A DNA stretch of 64,000 nt, from assembly GCA_965262875.1 (NCBI GenBank), contig OZ253569.1, positions 5,952,001-6,016,000 on the forward strand. Reading direction: 5' to 3'. Source of the stretch: JBALVT01 sp965262875 (GTDB taxonomy: Bacteria > Pseudomonadota > Gammaproteobacteria > Pseudomonadales > Halieaceae). The notes below the pieces were generated by a model. That model saw only the letters and a list, made by a program, of their open reading frames with translations. It searched no databases and had not been told where the DNA came from. Position 1 is the first letter of the stretch. Every line of letters begins with the position of its first letter. Of this stretch, positions 1-8,973 are shown piece by piece. The position numbers and the translations under genes are program-made.

Positions 1-145
1 CGTCGGCACTCAAATCAGCAGACGAAAAAGACATGCCAGCGCAGTCGATAGTATAGGTATCGGCGGCCAATACGGGAGAGCCCTTCCACCAGCGGGGTTC
101 TATGATGCCTGGCAGTGGGGCCATGAGGTCGAGTGCTGTGTTCAT
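1..145 (-). CDS. Partial unknown protein (N-terminal 48 residues)
   Basis: An ATG at 145 on the minus strand opens a frame that runs off the window edge. The visible start reads MNTALDLMAPLPGIIEPR and continues with WWKGSPVLAADTYTID. There is no signal peptide or recognisable motif in these 48 residues, so I cannot name a family. It lies 128 bases downstream of the thioesterase gene on the same strand and may be the last visible gene of the same operon. The start is the only in-frame ATG near the beginning, but no strong ribosome binding site is seen. Confidence 0.5.
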   Translation of the reverse strand, partial: MNTALDLMAPLPGIIEPRWWKGSPVLAADTYTIDCAGMSFSSADLSAD

Positions 146-273
146 TGTTCAACTACCAATAAGGGCCTAAGCAGCCGCGCATTCTAACCAAGGTTTAGAG
201 CCAGAACAATACAGGGCGCGGTACTTTCCGAGCTAATTTCAGCGCCTAAATTATAGCTAAAAGGACCTGTTGC

Positions 274-690
274 CTAGGCGGGAATAAGGTACTTTTCAGC
301 CTTCTGCCGCATCTCTTCAGTCAGGGGGACGGCTTTGCGGGCGTTGGTATCGAAATACACGCAGGAACTTTCGAGCGTGGCGGCTATCTCACCCTTGCCA
401 ATATTGAACATTTCGTAGAAAACTGTAATCGACTTGCCACCAATTTTTCGAAGCCCAGCTCTCACCTCAAGAATATCCCCAGTGGCGACTTCCGCTTGAT
501 ATTCGATGACGTGTTTGACGTCCGCCCAGCCCATGCCAGCGGCCGCGGCATTTTCACCGCTCCAAGCAAACACCTTGTTCAAAAAATGGTAGGAGGCATC
601 GTCAAACATGGCGACATAGTGCCTGGTGGTCATATGGCCCATAACATCGGCCAGCCATGGATGAGCAACACCTTTGTACGCTACAAACAT
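274..690 (-). CDS. Acyl-CoA thioesterase, hot-dog fold (4HBT/YbgC-like)
   Basis: A 138-residue protein of the usual length for single hot-dog-fold thioesterases, which hydrolyse acyl-CoA esters in the cytoplasm as dimers or tetramers. Near the N terminus (about residues 15-34) the segment DVMGHMTTRHYVAMFDDA matches the family pattern D-x-x-G-H-[x5]-Y-[x4]-D/E, which contains the catalytic Asp and CoA-contacting residues. The C-terminal half carries the typical strand pattern ending in a CVYFDTNARKAVPL segment. It follows the sulfatase gene by 40 bases on the same strand. The acyl substrate cannot be told from sequence; betainyl-CoA or a short or aromatic acyl-CoA are possible. Confidence 0.8.
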   Translation of the reverse strand: MFVAYKGVAHPWLADVMGHMTTRHYVAMFDDASYHFLNKVFAWSGENAAAAGMGWADVKHVIEYQAEVATGDILEVRAGLRKIGGKSITVFYEMFNIGKGEIAATLESSCVYFDTNARKAVPLTEEMRQKAEKYLIPA

Positions 691-730
691 AAAATATCCT
701 CAACTGTGAAAGTGGTCTGTGGGAGAGCTA

Positions 731-2392
731 TCAGGGCGTGTTCCACGTTGCTACTTCACTCTCTTCCCAACCATAACGTACCGCCTTTGCCTCAAGAAGT
801 GAAACTGCGGATCGGGAAACAGGATGGGTGTAGACCTGCCAGGCGCCGTTGTTTATTCGGTAACCCATTGAGCTACCTTCATCGGGAGCGCTTAGAACGA
901 AAGCGACGTCGTTGATTTCAATTGCCAGTGGACTCGTGACAGGGCGTTCTCCGGCAGGTGCGAACCTGGCGACCATTTCGCTCTCGGGCTCTTCACTCCA
1001 ATCTTCCACCCGTTTCCCTTGCGCTTCAAGAACACTGCGCATGCGCTGTAAGTCGCTGGAATAATCTGGATCACCACTGACGTCATTGAGCTCAAAGGGA
1101 TCATCAGCCAAATCAAATAGACGCTCCGGACCGGGTGCCTCAAACCATTGCTGCTGGTCCGCATTCAATTCACCCGCTGTATACATCGCCCGCATTTCGC
1201 GCATCATATCCATGATGTCCCGATACGCCAGTTGGTGACCCCCGATCTGCTGCGGATGCCAACTCCGTATGTATTTGAAGCGCTGCCCCCTGACCGCGCG
1301 CTGTCTGTCGGGCACTTCATCGATACGATCACGAGACGCAAAAACATATTTCCGGGGCGCCGATTGACCGGAGGCAAAATCCGTTCCGTGGAGATAGGAA
1401 GGAACATCAACTCCCGCCAATTTCAAAATTGTGGGGGCCAGATCTACAAAACTGATCAGGCGAGAATCCGTGGTATTAGGCAACACACCCTCTGGCCTAA
1501 AAGCCTCGGGCCAACGAATAATCATGGGCACCTTGATACCCGAATCATACAGTTCGCGCTTTGCTCTTGGCAGACCATCTCCGTGATCGGTGGTCCAAAT
1601 TACGATAGTAGAATCCGCAAGCCCATCAGCTTCTAATTGCTTCAGAATTGAATCAACTTCACGATCCATATAGGCGATGTTGTCGTAGTGGCGTGCGACG
1701 TCGCGACGGACAGTGGCAGTGTCGGGATAGTACGGAGGCAAAGTTACGCTGGCGGGATTTACCACCTGTGGTGGACTGTCATCCAACTTCCACCACCGCA
1801 TCACTTGCATCACAAAATGGATAACACTGCTGGGCATACTCCCCAGAGGTGAAAATACACCACTTTCGTGGGTCACCATGAAGTTACGAAAACCAAAAAA
1901 GGGTTGCCCCGACACGCGGCCACGCCAGTCGGGATTACTCGCCCCCTCCTCGTCCCAAATGGTAAAGGGTCCCGTTCCGGGAAACACACCACTGAATTGA
2001 TAATCCAACTTTTGATCGGTGTAGGTGTAGTAGCCCGCCGCACGAAGCAACTCGGGATAAGCCTTCACCTGGGGCGGAGGCACGGCATAGTAACCCCCCT
2101 GGGGCCTTGTGGAGGTACGCATATGTTGCCCCCCAGTAGCTATTTGATGCATCCCCAAAATGTGTGCCGCGCGACTGGGGGCACAGACACCCGCGGTCGT
2201 AAATGTGTTGGGGTACATCACTCCCTGGCGTGCAAAGGCATCCAGTGTGGGCGTAACTGCTACGTCGTCTCCAAACGCGCCAACGCGCGAACTCATGTCC
2301 TCGGCCATCAACAACAAAATATTGGGGCGCTCCTGGCAAAGGGCTACTCCGGTGAAGGCAAAATAAAGGCCAAGGCCAATTAACATGCGCAT
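731..2392 (-). CDS. Secreted arylsulfatase-like enzyme
   Basis: A 553-residue formylglycine-dependent sulfatase (alkaline phosphatase superfamily) that would cleave sulfate esters or N-sulfate outside the cytoplasm. Residues 1-19 form a signal peptide. The N-terminal metal site reads ILLLMAED, and the active-site signature C-A-P-S-R begins at Cys70, the residue converted to formylglycine by a sulfatase-modifying enzyme not in this window. A second metal-binding segment, WTTDHGDG, lies near residue 268. Overall it resembles heparan N-sulfatase-like bacterial sulfatases rather than choline sulfatase. The start lies 11 bases after the DUF3604 gene, so the two are probably co-transcribed. The substrate is unknown. 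Confidence 0.88.
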   Translation of the reverse strand: MRMLIGLGLYFAFTGVALCQERPNILLLMAEDMSSRVGAFGDDVAVTPTLDAFARQGVMYPNTFTTAGVCAPSRAAHILGMHQIATGGQHMRTSTRPQGGYYAVPPPQVKAYPELLRAAGYYTYTDQKLDYQFSGVFPGTGPFTIWDEEGASNPDWRGRVSGQPFFGFRNFMVTHESGVFSPLGSMPSSVIHFVMQVMRWWKLDDSPPQVVNPASVTLPPYYPDTATVRRDVARHYDNIAYMDREVDSILKQLEADGLADSTIVIWTTDHGDGLPRAKRELYDSGIKVPMIIRWPEAFRPEGVLPNTTDSRLISFVDLAPTILKLAGVDVPSYLHGTDFASGQSAPRKYVFASRDRIDEVPDRQRAVRGQRFKYIRSWHPQQIGGHQLAYRDIMDMMREMRAMYTAGELNADQQQWFEAPGPERLFDLADDPFELNDVSGDPDYSSDLQRMRSVLEAQGKRVEDWSEEPESEMVARFAPAGERPVTSPLAIEINDVAFVLSAPDEGSSMGYRINNGAWQVYTHPVSRSAVSLLEAKAVRYGWEESEVATWNTP

Positions 2393-2403
2393 TTGTGAGT
2401 CCT

Positions 2404-4503
2404 CTATTTTGGTTCCAGGAAGATGGGTGACGACCAGGCGCGGGGCTCGGCACTAGCCAGACAGTTTTTGTCCGGCATCGCATTCTCCCCCAGGCAGTAA
2501 TTTACCTTTACGCACTGGCCCTCGGCGTCATACTCGCAGCCGAATGGGTCGCCGCCTATCAATAGTTCAGCTTGCTGTATCACGCGCGCATAATACAAGG
2601 TAGATCGGTCGGTACTGACATAATCCGGGTCCTCAAATTCCACCGAACAGACAGAACCATCCGCTGGACAATCAAACACCCGCCACTTGTCCTGAATCAA
2701 AGGCCGGACTTTTTCATCGGGATGCACCTGAGGTTGTATGCGAACAATCTCTATGCGGCTTATCGCCTTTCGCTGATCGGAGGGGTTGTAACACTCCCCA
2801 CCACATAGGGACTGAATCCGCTCCGCGCCCAAGCCCTGTAGTGAATAATCGGGACAGCCGGGTTGTTGTTCGAAGGCGCCCAGGGCCTTCACACGGAAAG
2901 TGGGTGAGTCGTTCATCAGAACTTCACTACCCATAGGAACTTCGCCATTGGGGCCATTGAGTAAATCAAACCACACCAACATCCTGTCTCCGGATGTGGC
3001 GTACACATTGCGATTGTCCAGGGCCTTCCATATAGCATCGCGGTTGCGACCGTCGGTATGGGCAGCTACCAGCCCACCTGTGTAATAAAACGCGCCAGAC
3101 TCTTTGTCTGCTTTATAAAAGTCTGCGCTGAGACCCTTCTTGCCGGAATCTTTGTGGTCGGTTCGAAGCAGTCTATCGTCTTCCTTAAAGCTGCTTCCGG
3201 GCCGCCCTTGATGACCATCACTCGAACCGATTAGACCCAACTTTGCTCGCTTGGGCTCGCCTTTTGCGTCGAACCCCTGAGCCAGGTTGTACTGCGCTGA
3301 CAATCGCGGAGCGTAGAGGGAGCTGGGCTGAAAACTATTACGAAGCTGGCCACACCCAAGCCAATCTTCAATTGAGGTGTCTTCCAGTAAAGAGCGACCT
3401 TGCGGCGCACCCTTGGCAAGAAAGGCTTCAAGGAGCGAATTGACTTCTGTATCGCAAGTCGCCGATTCGGGATCATCGCAACGGGATCGCGTTAATTTCG
3501 CCGCCTGGACACAACAAGGTGTGAAGTTTTCTGTCGCCGGAGGACAAAACAAAGAACCGTCTTCCCGAGTACCTACACGCTGAAAATCCTCAAACTGCTC
3601 CGAGTTTCCATGACCCGAATACACTTCCAGCAATTTCTGATAGCGCTGATCGTGCTGATCCATCTGAGTTTTGAAATCACCTGTGGTTGGATTGGTTGTC
3701 CCCCAGGCGAGACCGTGGGGAATGACAATACTGTCGAAGCCCCATTCGCCCAGTTTGCGATAGAGGGTTTGGGGCGTTAACGCCACCTCGCGACAATCCT
3801 TTGGCAGCTCGGTAGCTGGGATACCGTCGGGGCACACCGGCACCGCTTTGGACTCCTGGAAATACCAGGCAAGATCGGAGATGTTGGCCAAACTGTCGCT
3901 CAAGATGAACAAACCCGCTACCGCGGGAGGCACTCGCGTAAACAGGTAGTTTTCAGCTGAAGAGATAGGCCGTGTAGGCACCTGACCTTCCTCCCAGGTG
4001 CGGAAGATAACGTTCTTATGGCCGTAGTGGCTAGCGACGTCATCCTTATTGCCGTTGGACCACTCCCACCCCGCAAATGACACCATATCTGGAGTGGCCG
4101 GATCGCCGGCCCGGTCATTACATTCGCGGATGGAAGACAGGGTGTCCTCCCAAACTCTTGGGGTCAGCCCTTCGGCATGGTCATTAATACTCCAAAAATC
4201 CAGTGCGGAACAATAGCGCGCGAAATCACAGGCATCGGCAGGGGTGACAACACCTCCGCCCTTCACCAAAGTGGTATTAAAAATATAGGCATCCAGAGAA
4301 TAGTTGGTGTGGGTGTGCAGGTCGCCAAATAGAATTTGATCAGAGCCTGGCGAGACTACGCTGTCCGAAATCTTCAGCCTTGGGCCGATTGCTGCGGGTG
4401 CGGAGGACCAGGGACCACCCAGCCAGCCCTTGCCCACTGCGTGAAACCATCCGGCCAGCACAAGTAAAATGACAACGACAATCAGCAGGGCTTTTTTTAT
4501 CAT
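2404..4503 (-). CDS. DUF3604 family protein with N-terminal membrane anchor or signal
   Basis: The frame is open from 4680, but the first sensible start is the ATG at 4503 (MIKKALLIVVVILLVLAGW), which opens with a hydrophobic signal or anchor segment. Upstream codons overlap the S9 peptidase gene and look non-coding. The 699-residue product has the DUF3604 hallmarks: DLHTHTNYSLDA near the start (a PHP-like metal-binding histidine pattern), SINDHAEGL, and GSSDGHQGRPG further on. The reaction of the family is not established. DUF3604 genes are often found beside sulfatases, as here. The paired His/Asp motifs suggest a metal-dependent hydrolase acting outside the cytoplasm; that part is inference. 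Confidence 0.82.
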   Translation of the reverse strand: MIKKALLIVVVILLVLAGWFHAVGKGWLGGPWSSAPAAIGPRLKISDSVVSPGSDQILFGDLHTHTNYSLDAYIFNTTLVKGGGVVTPADACDFARYCSALDFWSINDHAEGLTPRVWEDTLSSIRECNDRAGDPATPDMVSFAGWEWSNGNKDDVASHYGHKNVIFRTWEEGQVPTRPISSAENYLFTRVPPAVAGLFILSDSLANISDLAWYFQESKAVPVCPDGIPATELPKDCREVALTPQTLYRKLGEWGFDSIVIPHGLAWGTTNPTTGDFKTQMDQHDQRYQKLLEVYSGHGNSEQFEDFQRVGTREDGSLFCPPATENFTPCCVQAAKLTRSRCDDPESATCDTEVNSLLEAFLAKGAPQGRSLLEDTSIEDWLGCGQLRNSFQPSSLYAPRLSAQYNLAQGFDAKGEPKRAKLGLIGSSDGHQGRPGSSFKEDDRLLRTDHKDSGKKGLSADFYKADKESGAFYYTGGLVAAHTDGRNRDAIWKALDNRNVYATSGDRMLVWFDLLNGPNGEVPMGSEVLMNDSPTFRVKALGAFEQQPGCPDYSLQGLGAERIQSLCGGECYNPSDQRKAISRIEIVRIQPQVHPDEKVRPLIQDKWRVFDCPADGSVCSVEFEDPDYVSTDRSTLYYARVIQQAELLIGGDPFGCEYDAEGQCVKVNYCLGENAMPDKNCLASAEPRAWSSPIFLEPK

Positions 4504-4558
4504 TATTTGAATTTCCTGTCGAAAAGGCTCTTCGTGTGGCTCGTCCTTTACTCCTTGA

Positions 4559-5744
4559 TCACATGATAAGCCAGTGGTCCTCCCCATCCAGCTCCTCGAA
4601 CTCGACTGGCTTTTTCGCTTTTTTGAGCGCCTTGTACATGAGCTGGCTTTGCCTAATGGGTACGACGGTATCATCATCACCGTGAATCAGCAGCACCGGA
4701 GCCTGAAATTGATCGGCGAAATTAACCGGCGAAACTGATTTGAGTTTTTCCCGCTCAGTTTTCGAATCCCCTATAATTTTGTGCCAGTAACTTATCACCC
4801 AATGTCTGTAGCCGTAGCGGGATTTCGCTTCTGCCAGCATGGCAGGCAAATCACTTACGCCATTGATCGAAATCACACAGCGATAAAGCTCTGGGGAAAA
4901 TGCCCCCCCGGCCAACGCTGAGTAGCCCCCATATGAACTACCGATAATACAAACCCGATCTGGATCTGCATAACCCGCCTCAACCAGAGCTGCCACGCCA
5001 TCGCTCACATCATCCTGCATTTCTCGCCCCCATTTTCCCCGAGCCGCATTACGAAAGGCGTAGCCGAATCCCGTAGATCCCCTGAAGTTGGGTTGCAAGA
5101 CAGCGTAACCCTTCTGGGCCAAGTATTGAGCCATCCAGCGAAAACCAATTTGATTGTAAGATTCCGGACCACCATGTGGCATCACCATCAGCGGCAAGTT
5201 CTTTTGTTGGTGAGGCGCTGGAAGAAGGGTGATCAGTGCCGGAATTCTTAAACCATCACGGGCCTTGTACCTAACCGCTTTTATTTGTCCGATAGCCTCT
5301 ACTTCGTATTGCGAAGCAATTCTGAGTAGGATTTTTGCTGATTCACCATCAACTAAATAGTAGGTGCCCGCTGAGTCTCCCCCGCTGACCAAGATGACAA
5401 AGAGCTTAAGATCGGGAGTCCAGCTAGACGGATAGATACTGCTGGTGGGGAAGTTAACTTCCAACCGGCCAAAGAGTTCATTGATTTTCTCGTCCGAAAA
5501 CTGATGCTCTGGCTTAAACCCACTGTAAGTAACCGCGACAAGCTTTCGGTTAATATCCAGTAAGAGTTCGTCTGCATCCGCATCATCCTTAAAATATCCT
5601 GGGCCCGATATCGCACCATCAAACAAGCTCATTGTATAAATGGCATTCCGGTCGTTATTGGAATCTACAAAAAGTAGAGATTCACCGTCATCACCTACAG
5701 CTCTCACGGAGATGGAGGGTATGGCGGGTTTTTGACGAAAAACT
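4559..5744 (-). pseudogene. S9 prolyl oligopeptidase-type peptidase, C-terminal (catalytic) part of an IS-split gene
   Basis: This is the last and largest of four pieces of one gene (10674 down to 4559). It holds the alpha/beta-hydrolase domain: oxyanion region PHGGPES, nucleophile motif GSSYGGYSAL, aspartate in IHGDDDTVVP and histidine in GEDHW, in the order expected for the S9 family. The protein stops only three residues after the catalytic histidine tryptophan pair, about 20 residues earlier than is usual, so the C-terminal helix may be missing. Joining the four pieces with one copy of each 8-base target duplication gives 619 codons without a stop. As it stands the gene cannot make an intact enzyme. 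Confidence 0.85.
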
Positions 5745-7099
5745 GGCTCTTCTCCGCTTTGTTGAGTGAAAAAAGATGCTGACCATCAAGTAACCTGTTG
5801 ATATGTTTGGTTTATGACAACTTTACATAGGGCAGGTATATGACCATCAACATCTCACGGAATATTTTAAACCTCACGGGGCAACGTGTAAATGAAATTA
5901 AACTGGACGAAGAGGGTGACAAGATTGTTATTCACTGTAGCCGGGACGCCCGCAGGAGCACTATAGACCCCACCACAGGCAAGAAGGGAACTATCAACCA
6001 GCATATTCGCCGGCAGGTTAAGGATATCCCCCTTTTTGGGTATCCATGTGTGCTCGACATTGAACTGGCCCAAGTGTTTATTAGCAAGGGTGAGCGCCGC
6101 ATTGAGGCGTGTGATTTTGTCGATAAAGGGTGCCGTTTCACCCACCGGTTTTGCCGACTGATCAGTGGATTATGCCGCCATATGTCTATTCAGGCCGTCT
6201 CCAGGCATTTGGGGATACGATGGGAGACAGTAAAGAATATCGACAAGGCATACCTGATGGAAACGCTCCCTGCGCTTGATCCTGCACAGTTGACTGGCTT
6301 GGAATATATTGGTGTCGATGAAGTTGCCAGGGCGAAAGGCCATGACTATATGACGGTGGTCTACGATATGGTCGGAGGTCATCTGGTCTGGGTGGAAGCT
6401 GGTCGAACTGCCGAGGTGTTTGCAAGATTTCTAAAACATCTCTCCCCGGATACATCCAGTAAAATCAAGGCCGTAGCTATGGATATGGGCCCTGCTTATC
6501 AAAAGGCTGTCAGGGAGTGCTTGCCGTTGGCAGACATTGTGTTTGACCGTTTTCACGTCATGAAAAATTACAGCAAAGCTATCCATAATCAGCGCCGGCT
6601 TGAGTTCAGGAAGGCCGATCCGAATGGTAAAAAACTGATGAAGGGGACGCATTATCTGTTGCTCAAAAATGCGGATAAGTTGAGTGAGAAACAAAGTAAC
6701 AAGCTGCAAACGTTGTTGGATAGCAATAGCAACCTGAATGCGCTCTACGTTTTAAAAGAACAGCTTCAGTATCTGTGGAGTGCCACTTCATTTGAGGGGA
6801 TGGCAGAGCAACTGGAAAGTTGGTGCTTGATAGCAGATCAGTCACACATGCTCTATCTGAAAAAGTTCGCAAAATCGCTCAGAAAACATTGTGTCGGCAT
6901 CTGCAATTATGCAAAACACAAGCTAACAAGCGCCAGGATAGAGGCTGGTAATGTCAGTATAGGAATGATCCGTAAGCGCGCCAGGGGCATCAGGGATACC
7001 GAGTACTTCAAACTCAAAATTAGACAATCATCCCTCCCAGATAATCAATCTATGTTCTATTTGAAAACCTAGAATCACTCAACAAAGCGGAGAAGAGCC
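5745..7099 (+). mobile_element. ISL3-family insertion sequence, kind B, copy 1 (1355 bp)
   Basis: Bounded by near-perfect inverted repeats beginning ggctcttctccgctttgttg and ending with its complement. It is flanked by an 8-base target duplication gaaaaact (5737-5744 and 7100-7107), the size known for the ISL3 family. It carries one transposase gene on the plus strand, opposite to the interrupted peptidase gene. An apparently identical copy lies at 36072-37426. Confidence 0.95.
5840..7072 (+). CDS. ISL3-family transposase, kind B
   Basis: A 410-residue DDE transposase. The N-terminal region carries a cysteine/histidine-rich DNA-binding part with a helix-turn-helix near SIQAVSRHLGIRWETVK. The catalytic domain has the acidic residues in GVDEVARAKG, in AVAMDMGPAY and in the late glutamate of RIEAGNVSIGMIRK, followed by the GIRDTEYFKLK tail usual for the family. 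The reading frame is intact. The upstream 95 bases of the element hold the inverted repeat and presumably the promoter. The copy at 36167-37399 encodes the same protein. Confidence 0.93.
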   Translation: MTINISRNILNLTGQRVNEIKLDEEGDKIVIHCSRDARRSTIDPTTGKKGTINQHIRRQVKDIPLFGYPCVLDIELAQVFISKGERRIEACDFVDKGCRFTHRFCRLISGLCRHMSIQAVSRHLGIRWETVKNIDKAYLMETLPALDPAQLTGLEYIGVDEVARAKGHDYMTVVYDMVGGHLVWVEAGRTAEVFARFLKHLSPDTSSKIKAVAMDMGPAYQKAVRECLPLADIVFDRFHVMKNYSKAIHNQRRLEFRKADPNGKKLMKGTHYLLLKNADKLSEKQSNKLQTLLDSNSNLNALYVLKEQLQYLWSATSFEGMAEQLESWCLIADQSHMLYLKKFAKSLRKHCVGICNYAKHKLTSARIEAGNVSIGMIRKRARGIRDTEYFKLKIRQSSLPDNQSMFYLKT

Positions 7100-7291
7100 G
7101 AAAAACTTCCTTCCACTTGCCTGATAACTTTGATCGAATAATGTGCAATTGATCTCTTTCTTCGTACTCCTCTCTCGCGAGTACTGTTCCATCGTCGGAA
7201 ACAAACCAATCTACGGTATGCGAGTTACCCCTGGCGTGCATCCGGCCCCTACCGCTTTTTAAACTCACTTTATAGAGGTTATATTTAGGGC
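7100..7291 (-). pseudogene. S9 peptidase gene, third piece between two IS elements
   Basis: This stretch, bounded by the ISL3 element ending at 7099 and the IS4-like element starting at 7292, encodes on the minus strand part of the propeller domain. It reads approximately YNLYKVSLKSGRG, then HTVDWFVSDDGTVLAREE, and ends in SGKWKEVF. It joins in frame to the piece starting at 5736 (continuing RQKPAIPSI) and to the piece at 8852-8965. The duplications gaaaaact (7100-7107) and tttagggc (7284-7291) belong to the flanking elements. Confidence 0.8.
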
Positions 7292-8851
7292 CTAGAGTTT
7301 AGAGCGAAAGAGCTGTTGTCGGAAGCTTCAATCCCGACTCCTTTTCCTTAATGTTCTCTCAAAACCTGCGTGTAATACAAGCTGCAACGCAATGTTACCC
7401 ATCTTGTATATAATCTACCGCACCAGGGGCTTGGAATTTTTTGCATCTTTCGTTCCACCAGCTTCGAACGTTAACATGGCGAAAATGTTTTGTCAGACCC
7501 AGCCTGATTCTTCCCGCTGTAATAATATCCGGCTTGCGCCATGGTGCATCCGTCACCAGTGGGCCCGCTTTATCACCCAATACCAGCGTCAACAAATGAA
7601 GCAGTCCGTAACCTACAGTCGTCAAGTGAACCCAGCGATGCAGCGTTTGGCGCCGTTGCTGCCAGGCTTCTTTGAGCCCCCACAATTGTTTCAACTGGTA
7701 GTACATCGACTCAATCGACCAACGCAGTCCGTAATCTTCAATCACTTGTTCGCTCGTTAGAGTCGTATCGGTTGAAAGAAATAATCGAGTCTTGGTCCAC
7801 TGACCTTTACCCCTGTCTAGCTCGCACCAAACGGCTCTGACTAACTGACCGTCAAGGAACCTTGCCTTGGCGAGCCGACTACGGTATCTCACCTTTTGTT
7901 CTTTTCCGTACAGCCGCAGTAGTGCTTCCGTCTTTTTAAAGTGGGCAATTCGCTTGGGTGTGTGTTTTTCGCCATACTTGCGTGGCCGCCCGCGTTGCCC
8001 CGGTTTTCGTTCGGGGGGTTCGTCGTAAAGCCGCGTATCGATTCTCGCCTGGCCAATCACGGTAAAACCGTACGCTGTCATCGCGTTGATAAATCGTTTG
8101 CGCATATACCAGCAATCGACCAATACCCTCACCGTTTTATCTTCAAACAAGCGGTAAACAGCACGCATGATCACTGTCGCTGCGACCAGCTTGCCCGTAT
8201 TCCCTGCACTGGGTATCAGTCGGAACAATAGAGGTATCGCCGTCGTCTCCAGCGGTGTGCGCCTGAAAACAGCCGCTAAACTAACCCAGCATTGACCACG
8301 AACATAGGCGGCTAAATTCGGCTTATTTCCGTGCTGATGATGTATCTGGCTGCCCGGTGCTTTTTTCGAGGCTCGTAGACTCACCGTATCGTCAATCGCT
8401 AAATATAGAACGGGATCATTCTTGGCACTAAGAACCAGACAGACGAACTGTCTTGCCAGCTTCAACCAGGACCACTTTCCGGCTTCAAGCCATTTGTAAT
8501 ACGTCGTCCAGTGCCTTTGCATGTCTAGAAACAAATAGGTTTCGGTGACAAAGCCAGCGGGCGTTAACATAGCGCCGATCAATAGTTCAATGAATGTGCC
8601 TACGGATCTTGGGGGTAGCGCTTTGCTTAAAAATGTTATCCAATAGCACAGTTCGCGGGGGATGTGAGCACATCCTGTTGCGTTCATAGCGGCCTCCAGA
8701 AGAAATCGATTCATTTCTTTCTGAAGGCCGCGCCCTATACACCTTTTAAAAAGCAAAGCTGTATAGGGCGCGGCAAACTTTTTGCCGCTTTATGTCAAGT
8801 TTTTTCGCACACTTTGCGCGATAATCTTCCTCCCCAGACTCTAAACTCTAG
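7292..8851 (-). mobile_element. IS4-like insertion sequence (1560 bp)
   Basis: The ends are inverted repeats starting ctagagtttagag and ending ctctaaactctag, flanked by an 8-base duplication tttagggc (7284-7291 and 8852-8859). Deleting the element with one copy of the duplication restores the peptidase frame, which confirms the boundaries. It contains one transposase gene on the minus strand. Confidence 0.92.
7395..8756 (-). CDS. IS4-like DDE transposase
   Basis: A 453-residue intact transposase. Catalytic acidic residues are visible in YLAIDDTVSLRA (first Asp), VRVLVDCWYMRKR (second Asp) and YGLRWSIESMYYQLKQ (Glu). The last segment matches the Y-(2)-R-(3)-E-(6)-K signature of the IS4 family. 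A basic GQRGRPRKYGEK stretch precedes it; a similar stretch occurs in the broken transposase at 44594-45989, which is a distant relative. The start may be the ATG at 8756 or one a few codons later. Confidence 0.9.
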   Translation of the reverse strand: MLFKRCIGRGLQKEMNRFLLEAAMNATGCAHIPRELCYWITFLSKALPPRSVGTFIELLIGAMLTPAGFVTETYLFLDMQRHWTTYYKWLEAGKWSWLKLARQFVCLVLSAKNDPVLYLAIDDTVSLRASKKAPGSQIHHQHGNKPNLAAYVRGQCWVSLAAVFRRTPLETTAIPLLFRLIPSAGNTGKLVAATVIMRAVYRLFEDKTVRVLVDCWYMRKRFINAMTAYGFTVIGQARIDTRLYDEPPERKPGQRGRPRKYGEKHTPKRIAHFKKTEALLRLYGKEQKVRYRSRLAKARFLDGQLVRAVWCELDRGKGQWTKTRLFLSTDTTLTSEQVIEDYGLRWSIESMYYQLKQLWGLKEAWQQRRQTLHRWVHLTTVGYGLLHLLTLVLGDKAGPLVTDAPWRKPDIITAGRIRLGLTKHFRHVNVRSWWNERCKKFQAPGAVDYIQDG

Positions 8852-8973
8852 TTTAGGGCTAGATCCTCGTTCAAACGCTGGCATATAAACGAGTCGCTCA
8901 CTTTCGTTGAACCCAACAATGCTGCCCAAACCCGTTTGGGCCGGATGTAAATCTTTGGTTCCTTTTAACAATA
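8852..8973 (-). pseudogene. S9 peptidase gene, second piece between two IS elements
   Basis: A 122-base remnant between the IS4-like and ISL3 elements. On the minus strand it encodes LKGTKDLHPAQTGLGSIVG followed by FNESERLVYMPAFERGSSPK, typical of the beta-propeller blades of S9 peptidases. It joins in frame with the N-terminal piece across the duplication taacaata and with the third piece across tttagggc. Confidence 0.8.

Noticed and set aside
4504..4680. 59-residue N-terminal extension of the DUF3604 gene
   Set aside because: It overlaps the catalytic end of the S9 peptidase gene in another frame and precedes a clear signal sequence; no protein-like pattern.
5867..6872. Several minus-strand frames of 69-92 residues inside the ISL3 kind B transposase
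   Set aside because: They recur identically at 36194-37199 only because the element is duplicated; they are shadows of the transposase gene.
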